Source: Flavobacteriales bacterium
GTDB lineage: Bacteria; Bacteroidota; Bacteroidia; Flavobacteriales_D; Crocinitomicaceae
NCBI GenBank assembly: GCA_947475095.1
Contig: CANJLG010000005.1
Span: 1 to 64,000 of the forward strand
Direction of reading: 5' to 3'
DNA length: 64,000 nt
In this document: positions 17,026-27,296 of the stretch, piece by piece
Position numbering within the stretch: position 1 is the stretch's first letter
Layout: each line of letters starts with the position of its first letter
The notes under the pieces: model-generated
Seen by the model: only the letters and a program-made list of their open reading frames with translations
Database searches by the model: none
Told to the model about the DNA's origin: nothing
Program-made: the position numbers and the translations under genes

Positions 17026-19446
17026 ATGAAATTAATTTCCTTACTTCTACTCTCTCTACTTTATTTAACTTCTTTTTCGCAAAGCACCTTCTCACCCGAA
17101 AATGTGCTTGGTTATAAAATTGGGAAACAATTCACGCCTCATGATAAAGTAGTTGACTATTTCAACACCTTACAAGAAGCCTATCCGAAACAGGTTCGCA
17201 TAGACACCTATGGAAAAAGTAACGAGCAGCGTCAATTGTATGTCGCAATAATTGCATCAGAAGAAAACCTAGCGAGACTGGAGGAAATTCGTTTGAACCA
17301 CCTCAACGGTGTCCAGACAGAAAATTTAGCTATTGTTTGGCTTAGTTATAATGTGCATGGTAACGAAAGCTGTGGTACCGAAGCCGCTATGCAAACTGCT
17401 TTTGAATTACTATCCAAAAGAAATGAGCTACTCAAAAATACAATCGTTATAATTGATCCTTGCCTAAATCCAGACGGTAGAGAGCGATATGTTAATTATT
17501 ATCGTCAATATGGACCAAAAATCAATAACCCAAATCGCAGTGCAGCCGAACATAATGAACCTTGGCCTGGTGGTAGATCCAACCATTATTTATTTGATTT
17601 AAATAGAGACTGGGCTTGGTTAACGCAGGTAGAATCGAAACAACGGATTCAACTCTACAACCTTTGGCTGCCGCATGTACATGTGGATTTTCACGAACAA
17701 GCCATTAATGAACCTTATTTTTTTCCACCAGCAGCTGAACCATACCACGAAGTCATTACACCTTGGCAAAGGGAATTTCAAACAGAGATCGGAAAAAACC
17801 ATGCGAAATACTTCGATCAGGCTGGATGGCTATATTTCTCCAAAGAAACTTTTGATCTTCTCTATCCATCCTATGGTGATACCTACCCTACCTTCAACGG
17901 TGCAATAGGCATGACCTATGAGCAAGGTGGTAGCGGGAGAGCAGGATTGTCTGTTTTAACGAATACAGATGACACCCTCACCCTTTATGATCGCGTTCTA
18001 CACCACGTTACAACAGGAATTTCGACCCTTGAAGTAAGTGCGAATATGTCAAAAAAACTCATCGTAGAATACCAAGATTTTGTGAAAAATAAAAATTACA
18101 ACTTCAAAAGCTTTGTTCTTGATGGCAAAAGTCCTAACTTAAATGCACTACTAAAACTAATGGATTTACATGGAATAAAATATAAATCAACAGTGCCAAT
18201 GACTACTGTAAAAGGCTTTGATTATTTTTCATCAAAAGAAGGTACTTACAAAACAAAAGAAGGCGATATAGTTATTTCTACTAATCAACTCAAAGGGACT
18301 TTAGTCAATGTGCTATTTGAACCAAAAACAAAATTGAAGGATTCCCTAACCTACGATTTAAGCGCTTGGTCCTTACCATATGCATACGGGATTTCAACCA
18401 TTGCATCCACAAAATTGATCGATGGAACAAACTACCAGCGAAAACCAATTGCTAAGGCCTCCATCAATAAGGATAATTATGCCTACTTATGTCGGTGGGA
18501 TAATATAAATTCGGCGCGATTTCTAAGCCAATTACTCGAGGTAAATATTAAGGTTTCATTCAGCGAATCTAACTTCGAAAGTGATGGGGCCAGCTATAAA
18601 AAAGGAACCTTAATCATCCTTAGAGGCGAAAATAACATGCCGGAATTTGACGAATTACTGGCGAAAATTGCGTTAAAAGAAGGGGTGGAAATTCACTCCA
18701 CAGCAAGCGGAATGGTTGATAAAGGATTTGACCTTGGCTCGTCGAAGGTGAAGAATATTCCAAATCCGAAAATTGGCATCTTAGCTGGAACAATGACTTC
18801 GTCATTATCCGTTGGAGAAAATTGGCACTTCCTCGAAGAAGAAATGAATAAAAGCGTTAGCCTCATTTTAGAAGACGAACTCGATCAAGCGCTTAATGAT
18901 CTCAATGTGCTAATTGTTCCAGAAGGTGATTATACGCCAACAAGTAGCCTAAATGATTGGGTAGCAAATGGCGGGAAATTAATAGTAATTGGCAATGCTA
19001 TTAATACGTTTATTAACAATGAATTTTATAACGTTAAAGAAAAAGACCTGCAAGTAGATTCACTTAACGAACATGTTTCATACGAAAACAACGAAAGAAA
19101 TCAAATTAGTCATACCATTAATGGAGCTATTTATGCTTGTGAACTTGATGAATCAAATCCTTTATGCTTTGGTTTAGGAAGCTCTTATTTTACCTTACGC
19201 GCAAGTCCAAATAACTATACATTAACAGATGGAGCAATAATTAAAATAAAGAAAGAAAATGCGCTGATTGCCGGATTTGCAGGAAGTTTTGTTAAATCCC
19301 AGCAGGTAAATGCCATGATAGCAGGAGTTGAAAGCAAGGAAGACGGCTGCGTTATTTATTTTATTGACAATCCATTGTTTCGTGGATTTTGGGAAACTGG
19401 GAAGTTACTAATGTTGAATGCCATTTACTTCGTGAATCAACAATAA
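17026..19446 (+). CDS. M14-family zinc carboxypeptidase, exported
   Basis: 806-residue secreted peptidase. A signal peptide (MKLISLLLLSLLYLTSFSQ) is followed by an M14 domain over roughly residues 30-340: zinc ligands His111 and Glu114 in VHGNES, the Arg-containing LNRDW segment, and the third-ligand segment DFHEQ near residue 223. The catalytic Glu is probably within MTYEQGGSGRAG (near 305). The C-terminal 450 residues form a large accessory region with a glutamine-amidotransferase-like stretch (PKIGILAGTM, LIVPEGDYTP), as in other long Bacteroidota M14 proteins. No type IX sorting domain was seen. It likely acts in the periplasm or outer membrane; substrate not known. Confidence 0.9.
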   Translation: MKLISLLLLSLLYLTSFSQSTFSPENVLGYKIGKQFTPHDKVVDYFNTLQEAYPKQVRIDTYGKSNEQRQLYVAIIASEENLARLEEIRLNHLNGVQTENLAIVWLSYNVHGNESCGTEAAMQTAFELLSKRNELLKNTIVIIDPCLNPDGRERYVNYYRQYGPKINNPNRSAAEHNEPWPGGRSNHYLFDLNRDWAWLTQVESKQRIQLYNLWLPHVHVDFHEQAINEPYFFPPAAEPYHEVITPWQREFQTEIGKNHAKYFDQAGWLYFSKETFDLLYPSYGDTYPTFNGAIGMTYEQGGSGRAGLSVLTNTDDTLTLYDRVLHHVTTGISTLEVSANMSKKLIVEYQDFVKNKNYNFKSFVLDGKSPNLNALLKLMDLHGIKYKSTVPMTTVKGFDYFSSKEGTYKTKEGDIVISTNQLKGTLVNVLFEPKTKLKDSLTYDLSAWSLPYAYGISTIASTKLIDGTNYQRKPIAKASINKDNYAYLCRWDNINSARFLSQLLEVNIKVSFSESNFESDGASYKKGTLIILRGENNMPEFDELLAKIALKEGVEIHSTASGMVDKGFDLGSSKVKNIPNPKIGILAGTMTSSLSVGENWHFLEEEMNKSVSLILEDELDQALNDLNVLIVPEGDYTPTSSLNDWVANGGKLIVIGNAINTFINNEFYNVKEKDLQVDSLNEHVSYENNERNQISHTINGAIYACELDESNPLCFGLGSSYFTLRASPNNYTLTDGAIIKIKKENALIAGFAGSFVKSQQVNAMIAGVESKEDGCVIYFIDNPLFRGFWETGKLLMLNAIYFVNQQ

Positions 19447-19496
19447 ACCTCACTCGATTTAAGAATTCTTAATGAATTTTCTTTTATTAAAAGTAC

Positions 19497-19504
19497 TATC
19501 TTTG
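19497..19504 (+). promoter_or_regulatory. -7 box of the FKBP lipoprotein gene
   Basis: TATCTTTG, 42 nt before the GTG at 19547. It lies downstream of the in-frame ATG at 19472, which argues against that ATG being the start. Confidence 0.5.
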
Positions 19505-19546
19505 CACTTGATAATTTCAATTGCCAATCATAAAATACTATTAACA

Positions 19547-20491
19547 GTGAAAAAAATATTCTTTTGTTTGCTAACTCTCTCTCTTGGAGTATTGATGAAC
19601 AGCTGTAATGTAAAGAGCCAAGAATCAAATGTCACTACTAAACTTAATAATAAAAAGGATAGTTTATCATACATTCTAGGAGCTACTAAAGCGAAGTCAA
19701 TAATTAAAAGTGGTGTCAAAGTATTCGAAAACTTAGATAAAACCCAAATAATCAATGGATTTAATGCTAAGGTTGAGACCTACTCACCAGACTCATGTTT
19801 ATTAATTCTTAAAAAATTATTCGGGGAAAACTATCAAGACTTTAATAAAACATATGCTAAAGAGGGCTCTCTTTGGATGGGTAAAATGACAAGATATGCC
19901 TTTCAAAGCGATATGGTCAGGCTTGGCGCTAATGACCAAATCAACTATGATTTGGTTAAAAAAGGCTTTGCAGATGGTCTAAACAGTAAGGATGGATTTT
20001 TGAGTGATGATGTTATGAGAATGACAATTCAAAAATTTATGATTGGTTTAAATGAAAAAAATGGCGCGAATATGATGGCAAAAGCCAAGCAAATCAAAGG
20101 TGCTCAAATATTTGATAATGGAGTGGTCATAGAAACCTTAATCGAAGGAAGTGGACCAATGCCTGGTTTATCAGATGATGTAAAAGTGCATTATATTTTG
20201 ACCTCCGCGATTGGTGATACGATTCAAAATTCGTACAAAATGCCTAACAAAGAAAATATAATTGAACCAGTTGCATTAAGTTTAAATGGCGGGGTTGTTC
20301 CGGGTTGGTCCTTTGCTATTCCAAAAATGAAAGTTGGTGGCACCTATCGCTTATATTTACCATGGAAACTTGCCTATGGCGAACAACAAGGTAGAGAATC
20401 TCTCTGTTTTGTAGTGGAATTAATTGCGAGAGGAAAATCAGGTAGCTTTACAGCGGTTATGGAAAATAAACCAGAAGTAAAAAATAACTAA
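19547..20491 (+). CDS. FKBP-type peptidyl-prolyl isomerase lipoprotein
   Basis: From a GTG at 19547 the protein begins V/MKKIFFCLLTLSLGVLMNSC, a classical lipoprotein signal with the lipidated Cys about 19 residues in. The frame is open back to ATG 19472, but that would bury the signal peptide and lies upstream of the promoter box. The N-terminal half (about 20-180) resembles the FKBP-N dimerisation domain, and the C-terminal FKBP fold (about 200-300) carries VHYILTSAIGDTI, VPGWSFAIPKMKVGG and LAYGEQ. Likely an envelope foldase. The DUF4249 gene starts 5 bases downstream, so they are co-transcribed. Confidence 0.88.
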   Translation: MKKIFFCLLTLSLGVLMNSCNVKSQESNVTTKLNNKKDSLSYILGATKAKSIIKSGVKVFENLDKTQIINGFNAKVETYSPDSCLLILKKLFGENYQDFNKTYAKEGSLWMGKMTRYAFQSDMVRLGANDQINYDLVKKGFADGLNSKDGFLSDDVMRMTIQKFMIGLNEKNGANMMAKAKQIKGAQIFDNGVVIETLIEGSGPMPGLSDDVKVHYILTSAIGDTIQNSYKMPNKENIIEPVALSLNGGVVPGWSFAIPKMKVGGTYRLYLPWKLAYGEQQGRESLCFVVELIARGKSGSFTAVMENKPEVKNN

Positions 20492-20496
20492 AAATT

Positions 20497-21645
20497 ATGA
20501 GGGAAATAATAGCTTTTGGAATACTTTGCTTTTCGTTGATACTGAATAGTTGCTCTGAAAAAATTGACCTAATTGGTGACTTTAAGGAAACAGCCGTTAT
20601 TTATGGCCTATTAAATCAAGCGGATACACTTCACTATGTAAAAATAACACGTGCATTTATTGGTCCAGGAGATGCTACCCAAATTGCACAAATAGATGAC
20701 TCTAGTTATTTTGACCAAATAGATGCTACCATTAGCGAAGAATTAAATAACGTCGTTATCCGCACATGGCAGTTGAAAGACACCTTAATACAGGACAAAA
20801 ATACAAATGGCGTATTTTATGGCCCAATTCAAAAGGTTTATTATTTTAAAACCCTTGCAACTGGCCAAAATGAAGTTCAAATGATTTCTTCTAATCCAAG
20901 TTTTAGTTCACTAAATAGAAACGCAGTTTATAAATTAAAAGTAATCGTGAATAATGGAGAATTTGAAGTGAACGGCGAAACAGAACTAGCACGAGGCCTT
21001 TCTACAAATGCGGGATCTCAAAACTTCATCTTTAAGTTTGCAGACAATCCCGGGGAATATATATCATCATCTGTTCTAGCCTCTACTGGTGTTAGTGACG
21101 GTAATTCTTTTGTCGTGAATACTAAATTAGATGTTGAGTACAATGAATACATTGGAAATAATAAAACCTTGAAATCATTTAGTTGGGTCTTAGGGGAAGC
21201 CGATGTGAAGCCTAATACAAGTAAAACGTTTGTCGCTCTTGGACAAACATTTTATAACTTAATCAAATCAAATGTGGTAGCTGATCCACAAATTACACGA
21301 CGAACGTTTAATGGAATACGCATAACATTAACGAGTGGCGCAGAAGATTTATACAATTACATGGTCGTAAACAAGCCAAGCAGTAGCCTTGCACAAACAA
21401 AACCTTCCTATACAAACTTGACAGTAACTAATGGAAAAAGAGTCATTGGCATATTTTCATCAAGACAAACATATACAGTATTTAAACCATTCATTTTTGG
21501 TCCAGGACAAGGTAATATTCGTGCAATTGATAAAAAAAGCACCAAAGAATTATGTAGTGGCCCTATTACAGGATTACTCTTATTCTGCTCGGACCACCCG
21601 GGTGATAATGTAGTAAATCAAGAAGAATCCTATTCTTGCCCGTAA
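20497..21645 (+). CDS. DUF4249-family lipoprotein
   Basis: 382 residues with a lipoprotein signal (FGILCFSLILNSC) and the typical DUF4249 beginning LIGDFKETAVIYGLLNQADT, a beta-sandwich region and a Cys-rich end (CSGPITGLLLFC...YSCP). The family is restricted to Bacteroidota. DUF4249 genes are often found beside TonB-dependent receptors, but no receptor is adjacent here; instead it follows an FKBP lipoprotein, a possible folding partner (inference). Function unknown. Confidence 0.82.
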   Translation: MREIIAFGILCFSLILNSCSEKIDLIGDFKETAVIYGLLNQADTLHYVKITRAFIGPGDATQIAQIDDSSYFDQIDATISEELNNVVIRTWQLKDTLIQDKNTNGVFYGPIQKVYYFKTLATGQNEVQMISSNPSFSSLNRNAVYKLKVIVNNGEFEVNGETELARGLSTNAGSQNFIFKFADNPGEYISSSVLASTGVSDGNSFVVNTKLDVEYNEYIGNNKTLKSFSWVLGEADVKPNTSKTFVALGQTFYNLIKSNVVADPQITRRTFNGIRITLTSGAEDLYNYMVVNKPSSSLAQTKPSYTNLTVTNGKRVIGIFSSRQTYTVFKPFIFGPGQGNIRAIDKKSTKELCSGPITGLLLFCSDHPGDNVVNQEESYSCP

Positions 21646-21687
21646 TTCAATAGGGAAAAAACAAGAATTATAGGTAATTTTATTGTA

Positions 21688-24171
21688 ATGACTGATCGAA
21701 CAACTTTATTTGTAGATATCGTGCTGCCTGTGCCTATTGCGCAAGCATTCACTTACCGAGTTCCTGTTGATTTCAATAATCAAATGCAATTTGGTATTCG
21801 GGTAATTGTTCCTTTCGGAAAAAATAAACGCTTAACAGGTATTGTTATAGCAATTCACGAAAATGCACCCCTTAATTATCAAGCTAAATACATTGAAATT
21901 ATCTTAGATGAATCTCCTATCATAACACAAAAACAATATGATTTATGGTGTTGGATTTCAAAATACTATTTAGCACCCATTGGAGATGTTATGAATGCAG
22001 CACTCCCTTCAAATTTTAAATTAGCCAGCGAAACTAAAGTGGTTATTCACCCAGATTATGACCCAGCACTTGATGAAATTTCAGAAAAAGAACGCTTAAT
22101 TGTCGCTATTGTAGAAGAGCGACAATCAATTGATTTAAAGGAATTAGCAGAAATAACTGAGCTAAAATACATTCAGCCCATTATTAAAACATTAATTGAA
22201 AAACGAATTATTGCTACCCAAGAAGAAATTAACCAACGCTACACTCCCAAAACAATTACTTGTCTGCAACTCAACGAAACGTATTTAGAGGATGAAGAGC
22301 TCAATCTTTTGGTGAATCAATTGGCAGCTAAACCTGGAGCAGAAAAGCAAGTAGAAGCGCTATTAATTGCCATTAAATTAGCGATGGAAATCGGAGGTTT
22401 GACACAAGCCATTCCAAAAAATCAGTTGCTAAAAATGAATGCTAGCGCCTCTGCACTAACAACATTGGAAAAAAAAGGTGTTTTCCGTAGTGTGAAACTG
22501 CAGATAGATCGTCTAGTTTCAAATGAGAAAGACCAAGTAGCCTTTAAGCCCTTAACGCCTGTTCAGGCAATTGCGCTAAAAGAAATTGAAGATGGATTTA
22601 AGGAAAAACCAATTGCCTTATTGCATGGAATTACAGGTTCAGGTAAAACAGAACTATATGTACAACTCATACAATCTTATCTCGATATGGGGAAACAAGT
22701 ACTTTATTTGTTGCCTGAAATTGCCCTGACAACTCAATTAATTCAACGATTGTCTATTTATTTTGGAAAGCAAATTGGAGTATACCACTCTAAATTTAAC
22801 CAAAATGAGCGCGTCGAAATTTGGAATAAAGTATTGGCCAACGATAACAAGGAATTCAGATTAGTAATTGGCGCTAGGTCTGCTGTCTTTTTACCATATC
22901 AAAATTTAGGATTAATTATCGTTGATGAAGAGCACGAAACATCCTTCAAACAATATGATCCATCACCAAGGTATAATGCAAGAGATACTGCTATTATTCT
23001 GGCAAATAGCCACAAAGCAGTTACATTACTAGGTTCAGCCACACCAAGTTTCGAATCGTACTTTAATGCGAAACAAGGGAAATATAGCCTCATAGAATTA
23101 AATGAACGCTACAAAGGTGTTCAGCTACCAGAGGTTATTTGTGCCGATTTGAAAAGTGAACGTAAACTAAAAACAATGCAAACCTATTTTTCCTCTTTAT
23201 TACTCGAGGAAATAGAAAATACACTTAAACGGAATGAGCAAATAATTCTTTTTCAAAATCGACGAGGGTATACGCCAAGATGGTCTTGCGAAATTTGCAG
23301 CTGGACACCAAAATGTATCCATTGCGATGTATCGTTAACGTACCATAAATTCGGAAACACCCTAAAATGTCACTATTGTAGCTATATAACTGCTCCAATG
23401 GGGTCGTGCCATGCCTGCGGAAGTAATCGATTGAAAATGGTTGGATTCGGCACCGAAAAAATTGAAGATGATTTAGAACTGCACTTTCCTAATGCCGTTA
23501 TAAAAAGAATGGACCTAGATACCACGCGTTCAAAAAATGCATATGCTGAAATAATTAACGATTTTGAAAACCGAAAAATCGATGTGCTAATCGGAACACA
23601 AATGCTATCCAAGGGCCTCGACTTTGACAATGTTACCTTGGTCGGAATTATGGATGCAGATATGCTATTAAATCGACCTGACTTCAGAGCATTTGAAAGA
23701 TCCTTTCAATTGATGACACAGGTCGCAGGAAGAGCAGGGCGCAAAGAAAAACGAGGAAAAGTAATCATTCAAACCGGTCAAATTGACCATTGGGTAATCC
23801 AAAAAGTAATAAACCATGATTTTATTGGCTTCTATAAAGATGAAATCATCGAAAGAGAAAATTTCTACTACCCACCTTATTACAAAATGATTGTAATCAC
23901 AGTTAAACATGTTTCAGAGCAAGTGCTTAATGTGGCAGCCAATGAACTTGCTAACAACCTGAAAAATGTGTTTAAAGAGCGCGTATTAGGACCTGAATTT
24001 CCAATTATTAAGAAAATTCAAAATTTATTTTTAAAGGAAATCAAAATAAAGTACGAAAAAAGCCTATCAGATATAAAAGTAAAAGAGCGCCTTCAGGCGC
24101 TCTTAACTGAATTTTATTCAAAACCACAAAACAAAAGTGTTAGAGTGGTCATTGATGTTGATCCTATTTAA
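21688..24171 (+). CDS. priA: PriA, primosomal replication-restart helicase
   Basis: 827-residue superfamily 2 helicase that recognises abandoned forks and reloads the replisome. The N-terminal DNA-binding domain (about 1-105, starting [19 protein letters not shown]) is followed by Walker [10 protein letters not shown] near residue 312, the DEEH box ([20 protein letters not shown]), eight zinc-binding Cys (CEIC, CIHC, CHYC, CHACG), and helicase motifs ending in QVAGRAGR. The stop overlaps the convergent rpoD by four bases, and its last 90 bases contain a GC-rich hairpin that reads as the rpoD terminator on the other strand. A weak TAATTTTA box lies 5 nt before the ATG. Confidence 0.96.
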   Translation: MTDRTTLFVDIVLPVPIAQAFTYRVPVDFNNQMQFGIRVIVPFGKNKRLTGIVIAIHENAPLNYQAKYIEIILDESPIITQKQYDLWCWISKYYLAPIGDVMNAALPSNFKLASETKVVIHPDYDPALDEISEKERLIVAIVEERQSIDLKELAEITELKYIQPIIKTLIEKRIIATQEEINQRYTPKTITCLQLNETYLEDEELNLLVNQLAAKPGAEKQVEALLIAIKLAMEIGGLTQAIPKNQLLKMNASASALTTLEKKGVFRSVKLQIDRLVSNEKDQVAFKPLTPVQAIALKEIEDGFKEKPIALLHGITGSGKTELYVQLIQSYLDMGKQVLYLLPEIALTTQLIQRLSIYFGKQIGVYHSKFNQNERVEIWNKVLANDNKEFRLVIGARSAVFLPYQNLGLIIVDEEHETSFKQYDPSPRYNARDTAIILANSHKAVTLLGSATPSFESYFNAKQGKYSLIELNERYKGVQLPEVICADLKSERKLKTMQTYFSSLLLEEIENTLKRNEQIILFQNRRGYTPRWSCEICSWTPKCIHCDVSLTYHKFGNTLKCHYCSYITAPMGSCHACGSNRLKMVGFGTEKIEDDLELHFPNAVIKRMDLDTTRSKNAYAEIINDFENRKIDVLIGTQMLSKGLDFDNVTLVGIMDADMLLNRPDFRAFERSFQLMTQVAGRAGRKEKRGKVIIQTGQIDHWVIQKVINHDFIGFYKDEIIERENFYYPPYYKMIVITVKHVSEQVLNVAANELANNLKNVFKERVLGPEFPIIKKIQNLFLKEIKIKYEKSLSDIKVKERLQALLTEFYSKPQNKSVRVVIDVDPI
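24071..24104 (-). terminator. Intrinsic terminator of rpoD, inside the priA coding sequence
   Basis: Perfect 9-bp stem (AAGAGCGCC, loop of four, GGCGCTCTT) at 24083-24104. Read on the minus strand it is followed by TTTTACTTTTATAT-like U-rich sequence, 64 nt after the rpoD stop. On the plus strand it encodes priA residues KERLQALL and has no T-run. Confidence 0.7.
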
Positions 24172-25037
24172 CCCAAATATTCCTGAAGCATCTTGTTCTT
24201 GGAAGTATGTTTTAATCGGCGAATAGCCTTTTCCTTAATCTGTCGTACTCGTTCTCTAGTTAATTCAAAACGGTCTCCAATTTCTTCAAGAGACAATGGC
24301 GCTTTTCCTTCAAGGCCATAGAACATTGAAATAACTTCACTTTCACGAGCAGTTAAAGTTGTTAATGAACGACGTATATCACTTCGTAATGATTCCAATA
24401 CCAAATTACTCTCTGGACTAGGTAAAGAATCGCCTACTAGTACATCATACATATTTGAAGATGACTCATCACTTTCTATTAAAGGAGCATCCATGGAAAT
24501 ATGCCGACCATTTTGTGCCAACGATTGTTTTATTTCTTCCGTACTACAACTCAAAAATTCAGCAAGCTCCTCAGCTGAAGGCGGACGCTCAAATTTTTGC
24601 TCTAATTCTGAAAATGCACGATTAATTTTATTGATGTTCCCTATTTTATTCAACGGCAAACGGACTATTCTTGCTTGCTCTGCTAAAGCCTGCAGAATAG
24701 ATTGACGAATCCACCAAACCGCGTATGAGATAAACTTAAATCCTCGCGTTTCATCAAAACGCTCAGCGGCCTTAATTAAGCCTAAATTACCTTCATTAAT
24801 TAAATCTGGCAACGCTAAACCTTGATTTTGATATTGCTTAGAAACTGAAACAACAAACCTTAAATTTGCCTTGGTCAAACGTTCCAATGCCAATCGATCC
24901 CCTGCTCTAATTTTTCTGGCTAGTTCAACTTCCTCATCTGCTGAAATTAAGTCAACACGACCTATTTCTTGTAAGTATTTGTCGAGAGAAGCTGTTTCCC
25001 TATTCGTAACCTGTTTCGCGATTTTTAGTTGCCTCAT
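24168..25037 (-). CDS. rpoD: RpoD/SigA primary sigma factor
   Basis: 289-residue sigma-70 lacking region 1.1 and the long non-conserved region, as is usual for Bacteroidota. The N-terminus [14 protein letters not shown] is nearly invariant in the phylum. Region 1.2 ([16 protein letters not shown]), region 2 ([33 protein letters not shown]), region 3 and region 4.2 ([19 protein letters not shown]) are all present. This sigma is expected to recognise the TTG / TAnnTTTG promoters seen throughout the window. No clear box of that type was found in its own upstream region. Its terminator is embedded in priA. Confidence 0.96.
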   Translation of the reverse strand: MRQLKIAKQVTNRETASLDKYLQEIGRVDLISADEEVELARKIRAGDRLALERLTKANLRFVVSVSKQYQNQGLALPDLINEGNLGLIKAAERFDETRGFKFISYAVWWIRQSILQALAEQARIVRLPLNKIGNINKINRAFSELEQKFERPPSAEELAEFLSCSTEEIKQSLAQNGRHISMDAPLIESDESSSNMYDVLVGDSLPSPESNLVLESLRSDIRRSLTTLTARESEVISMFYGLEGKAPLSLEEIGDRFELTRERVRQIKEKAIRRLKHTSKNKMLQEYLG

Positions 25038-25184
25038 AATTTTAATGTTTGTTTTAAGTGAGTACCTTAACGAAAGAAATTCAATAAGGTTAGGCTATTA
25101 ATGAAAAAAACATAAAAAGATTACACATAAATGAAAATTAGTGCAATATTTTAGATAATTCTAGACGTATGGATGAATATTTAA

Positions 25185-26153
25185 TTAATATCCAAGTTTA
25201 GCACGCACCCTACTCAATACTTCTTTTGCAGTTTTTTGGGCTTTTTCTGCCCCTTGAGCCAATATAAGATTCAACTCATTTTCATGAGTGATGTAATAAT
25301 TATACCGCTCCCTTTCAACCTTAAACCGATCTAAGAGTAGTTCTAATAAAGCCTGTTTTGCATGACCATAACCGTAAGCGCCAGCCAAATACTTCTCGCG
25401 CATTACAGATGTTTCCTCCTTGGTTGCTACCAACGAATACAAAGCAAAAATGGCACAGGTAGTTGGATCTTTTGGATCTTCAAGTGGTGTACTGTCGGAA
25501 GCAATAGACATTACTTGTTTTTTAAGGTCCTTTTCTGAAGCGAAAATATCGATAAAATTATTCCGAGACTTACTCATTTTTTGACCATCAGTACCGGGAA
25601 TCAGCATGGTATCCTCATTAATTTTATCAGATGGAACCACAAAGGTTTCACCCATCTTAGCATTAAACTTGACTGCAACATCTCGCGTCATCTCAAGATG
25701 CTGCAATTGATCCTTTCCGACAGGAACAATATTCGCGTCATACAATAAAATATCAGCCGCCATTAACATTGGGTAAGTAAACAATGCCCCATTAACATCC
25801 TCCAATCGATCTGATTTGTCTTTGAAACTGTGTGCTAAGGTTAAACGCTGATATGGATAAAATGCTAATAAATACCACATTAATTCAGCTACTTCTGGTA
25901 TATCACTTTGTCGATAAAAAGTCACCTTATCGGGATCGAGACCACACGCTAACCATGTAGCAGCAGTGGACATGGTGTTTTTCTGTAAAACGGAAGCATC
26001 TTTAATTTGAGTTAAAGAATGAAGATTAGCAATAAAAAAATAAGCGTCATTATTTGGTTCATTAGCTAGCGCTATTGCAGGTAATATTGCCCCCAAAATA
26101 TTACCTAAATGTGGGGTGCCTGTACTTTGTATTCCTGTTAATATTCGCGACAT
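25185..26153 (-). CDS. trpS: TrpS, tryptophanyl-tRNA synthetase
   Basis: Class I aminoacyl-tRNA synthetase charging tRNA-Trp. The HIGH-equivalent motif is TGTPHLGN near residue 14, and the KMSKS loop appears as GQKMSKSRNNF near residue 197. At 322 residues it has the usual bacterial length. A TATTTTTG box lies 16 nt before the ATG. It is separated from rpoD by a 147-base gap in which I see no gene. Confidence 0.96.
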   Translation of the reverse strand: MSRILTGIQSTGTPHLGNILGAILPAIALANEPNNDAYFFIANLHSLTQIKDASVLQKNTMSTAATWLACGLDPDKVTFYRQSDIPEVAELMWYLLAFYPYQRLTLAHSFKDKSDRLEDVNGALFTYPMLMAADILLYDANIVPVGKDQLQHLEMTRDVAVKFNAKMGETFVVPSDKINEDTMLIPGTDGQKMSKSRNNFIDIFASEKDLKKQVMSIASDSTPLEDPKDPTTCAIFALYSLVATKEETSVMREKYLAGAYGYGHAKQALLELLLDRFKVERERYNYYITHENELNLILAQGAEKAQKTAKEVLSRVRAKLGY

Positions 26154-26169
26154 GCTTGGCTATTTAAAA

Positions 26170-26177
26170 CAAAAATA
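26170..26177 (-). promoter_or_regulatory. -7 box of trpS
   Basis: TATTTTTG on the minus strand, 16 nt before the trpS ATG. Confidence 0.5.
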
Positions 26178-26224
26178 ATTAAAAGCAATTTAATGAAGCC
26201 CTTTATTTTATCTTGTTATTTCAC

Positions 26225-26232
26225 TAACTTCG
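26225..26232 (+). promoter_or_regulatory. -7 box 4 nt before plsC
   Basis: TAACTTCG (TTCG variant) followed by AAAA and the ATG at 26237, an arrangement that predicts a leaderless mRNA. Confidence 0.4.
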
Positions 26233-26236
26233 AAAA

Positions 26237-26995
26237 ATGAAATACTTTAAGGGCATATTCGCGAACCTTTGGAAAATATATATTGCCTTAATATTTATTT
26301 TCTTCGCTATTCTTTTGTACCCTTTTCTTTTCGTGCTATTATTGAATACCAAATGGAAAAAAACAAGCTTCAATTTTTTTATTTTTTGGAGTTATTGTAT
26401 GCGAATTTGCTGTTTTTATCCTGTAAAAAAAGTATATCATGCTCCCGTACCTGATGGGCCTTATGTAATTGTATCAAATCACGTTTCCTATTTGGATATA
26501 TTTTTAATGTATTCTTTACTTCCGAAAGCGCCATTTGTTTTCCTGGGTAAAAGTGAAATACTTTCTTACCCTATTTTACGCACATATTTTAAAAATCTAA
26601 ATATTCCGGTCTACAGAAATGATAAATCAAAAGCGGGAAAAGCATATATTGAAGCATTGAAATCGGTGGGAGCTGGCTGGTCATTGGTCATTTTTCCTGA
26701 AGGAACCATTCCAGACGATGATGCACCTAAAATGATTGATTTCAAACAGGGCGCATTTAAATTAGCGAAGGCCTTAAATGTGCCTATTTTACCACTAACA
26801 TTTGAAAATAATCACAAATTATTCTCTGATCCTACTAATATTTGGGGACCAGCCAGACCAGGTTTATCGGTGGTTCACTTTCATAAGGCCATAACACTTG
26901 ATGAAATAAAAAAAATGGAAGTAAACGAATTAAGTGATCATTGTTTCGAAATTATTTCCAAGCCATTAGTTAAGAAATACCCAAATCTTTATTAA
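26237..26995 (+). CDS. plsC: PlsC-like 1-acylglycerol-3-phosphate acyltransferase
   Basis: Membrane-bound acyltransferase making phosphatidic acid from lysophosphatidic acid. An N-terminal hydrophobic helix (about residues 10-40) is followed by the catalytic HX4D motif NHVSYLD near residue 77 and the substrate motif FPEGT near residue 154. The 252 residues fit the family. Specificity (lysophosphatidate versus other lysolipids) cannot be decided from sequence. gatC begins 9 bases after its stop but has its own -7-like box. Confidence 0.9.
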   Translation: MKYFKGIFANLWKIYIALIFIFFAILLYPFLFVLLLNTKWKKTSFNFFIFWSYCMRICCFYPVKKVYHAPVPDGPYVIVSNHVSYLDIFLMYSLLPKAPFVFLGKSEILSYPILRTYFKNLNIPVYRNDKSKAGKAYIEALKSVGAGWSLVIFPEGTIPDDDAPKMIDFKQGAFKLAKALNVPILPLTFENNHKLFSDPTNIWGPARPGLSVVHFHKAITLDEIKKMEVNELSDHCFEIISKPLVKKYPNLY

Positions 26996-27000
26996 TTTCG
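26993..27000 (+). promoter_or_regulatory. -7 box 4 nt before gatC
   Basis: TAATTTCG followed by GGAC and ATG at 27005. It overlaps the plsC stop codon. May give a leaderless gatC mRNA in addition to plsC read-through. Confidence 0.35.
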
Positions 27001-27004
27001 GGAC

Positions 27005-27295
27005 ATGGAAATCAACGATGAATTAATTGACCATTTATCTTATTTAGCAAAACTTAAATTTGAAGGGCCTGAAAAAACTGCTATTAAAGCCGATTTAATC
27101 AAAATAACAGGATTTATGCAAAAACTGAGTGAGTTAAATACTGATGACCTTGAACCCTTAATTTTTATGACTGAAGAATCAGGAAGATTACGGGAAGATG
27201 AAACGGTAGTGACGATAACTCAAACTGAAGCCCTTCACAACGCGCCAAAAAAAGATAGCGATTATTTTAGGATCCCTAAAGTATTAGACAAATAA
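27005..27295 (+). CDS. gatC: GatC, amidotransferase subunit C
   Basis: 96-residue small subunit of the GatCAB complex, which converts Glu-tRNA(Gln) and Asp-tRNA(Asn) to the amidated forms. The start EINDELIDHLSYLAKLKF is the typical helix, and the C-terminal part ends DSDYFRIPKVLDK, as in other GatC (ga-F-x-VPKV). gatA and gatB are not in this window. The convergent Zn-ribbon gene ends one base after its stop. Confidence 0.93.
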   Translation: MEINDELIDHLSYLAKLKFEGPEKTAIKADLIKITGFMQKLSELNTDDLEPLIFMTEESGRLREDETVVTITQTEALHNAPKKDSDYFRIPKVLDK

Positions 27296-27296
27296 A

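Noticed and set aside
19472-20491. Start of the FKBP gene at ATG 19472
   Set aside because: It is upstream of the TATCTTTG box and would place about 25 residues ahead of an intact lipoprotein signal.
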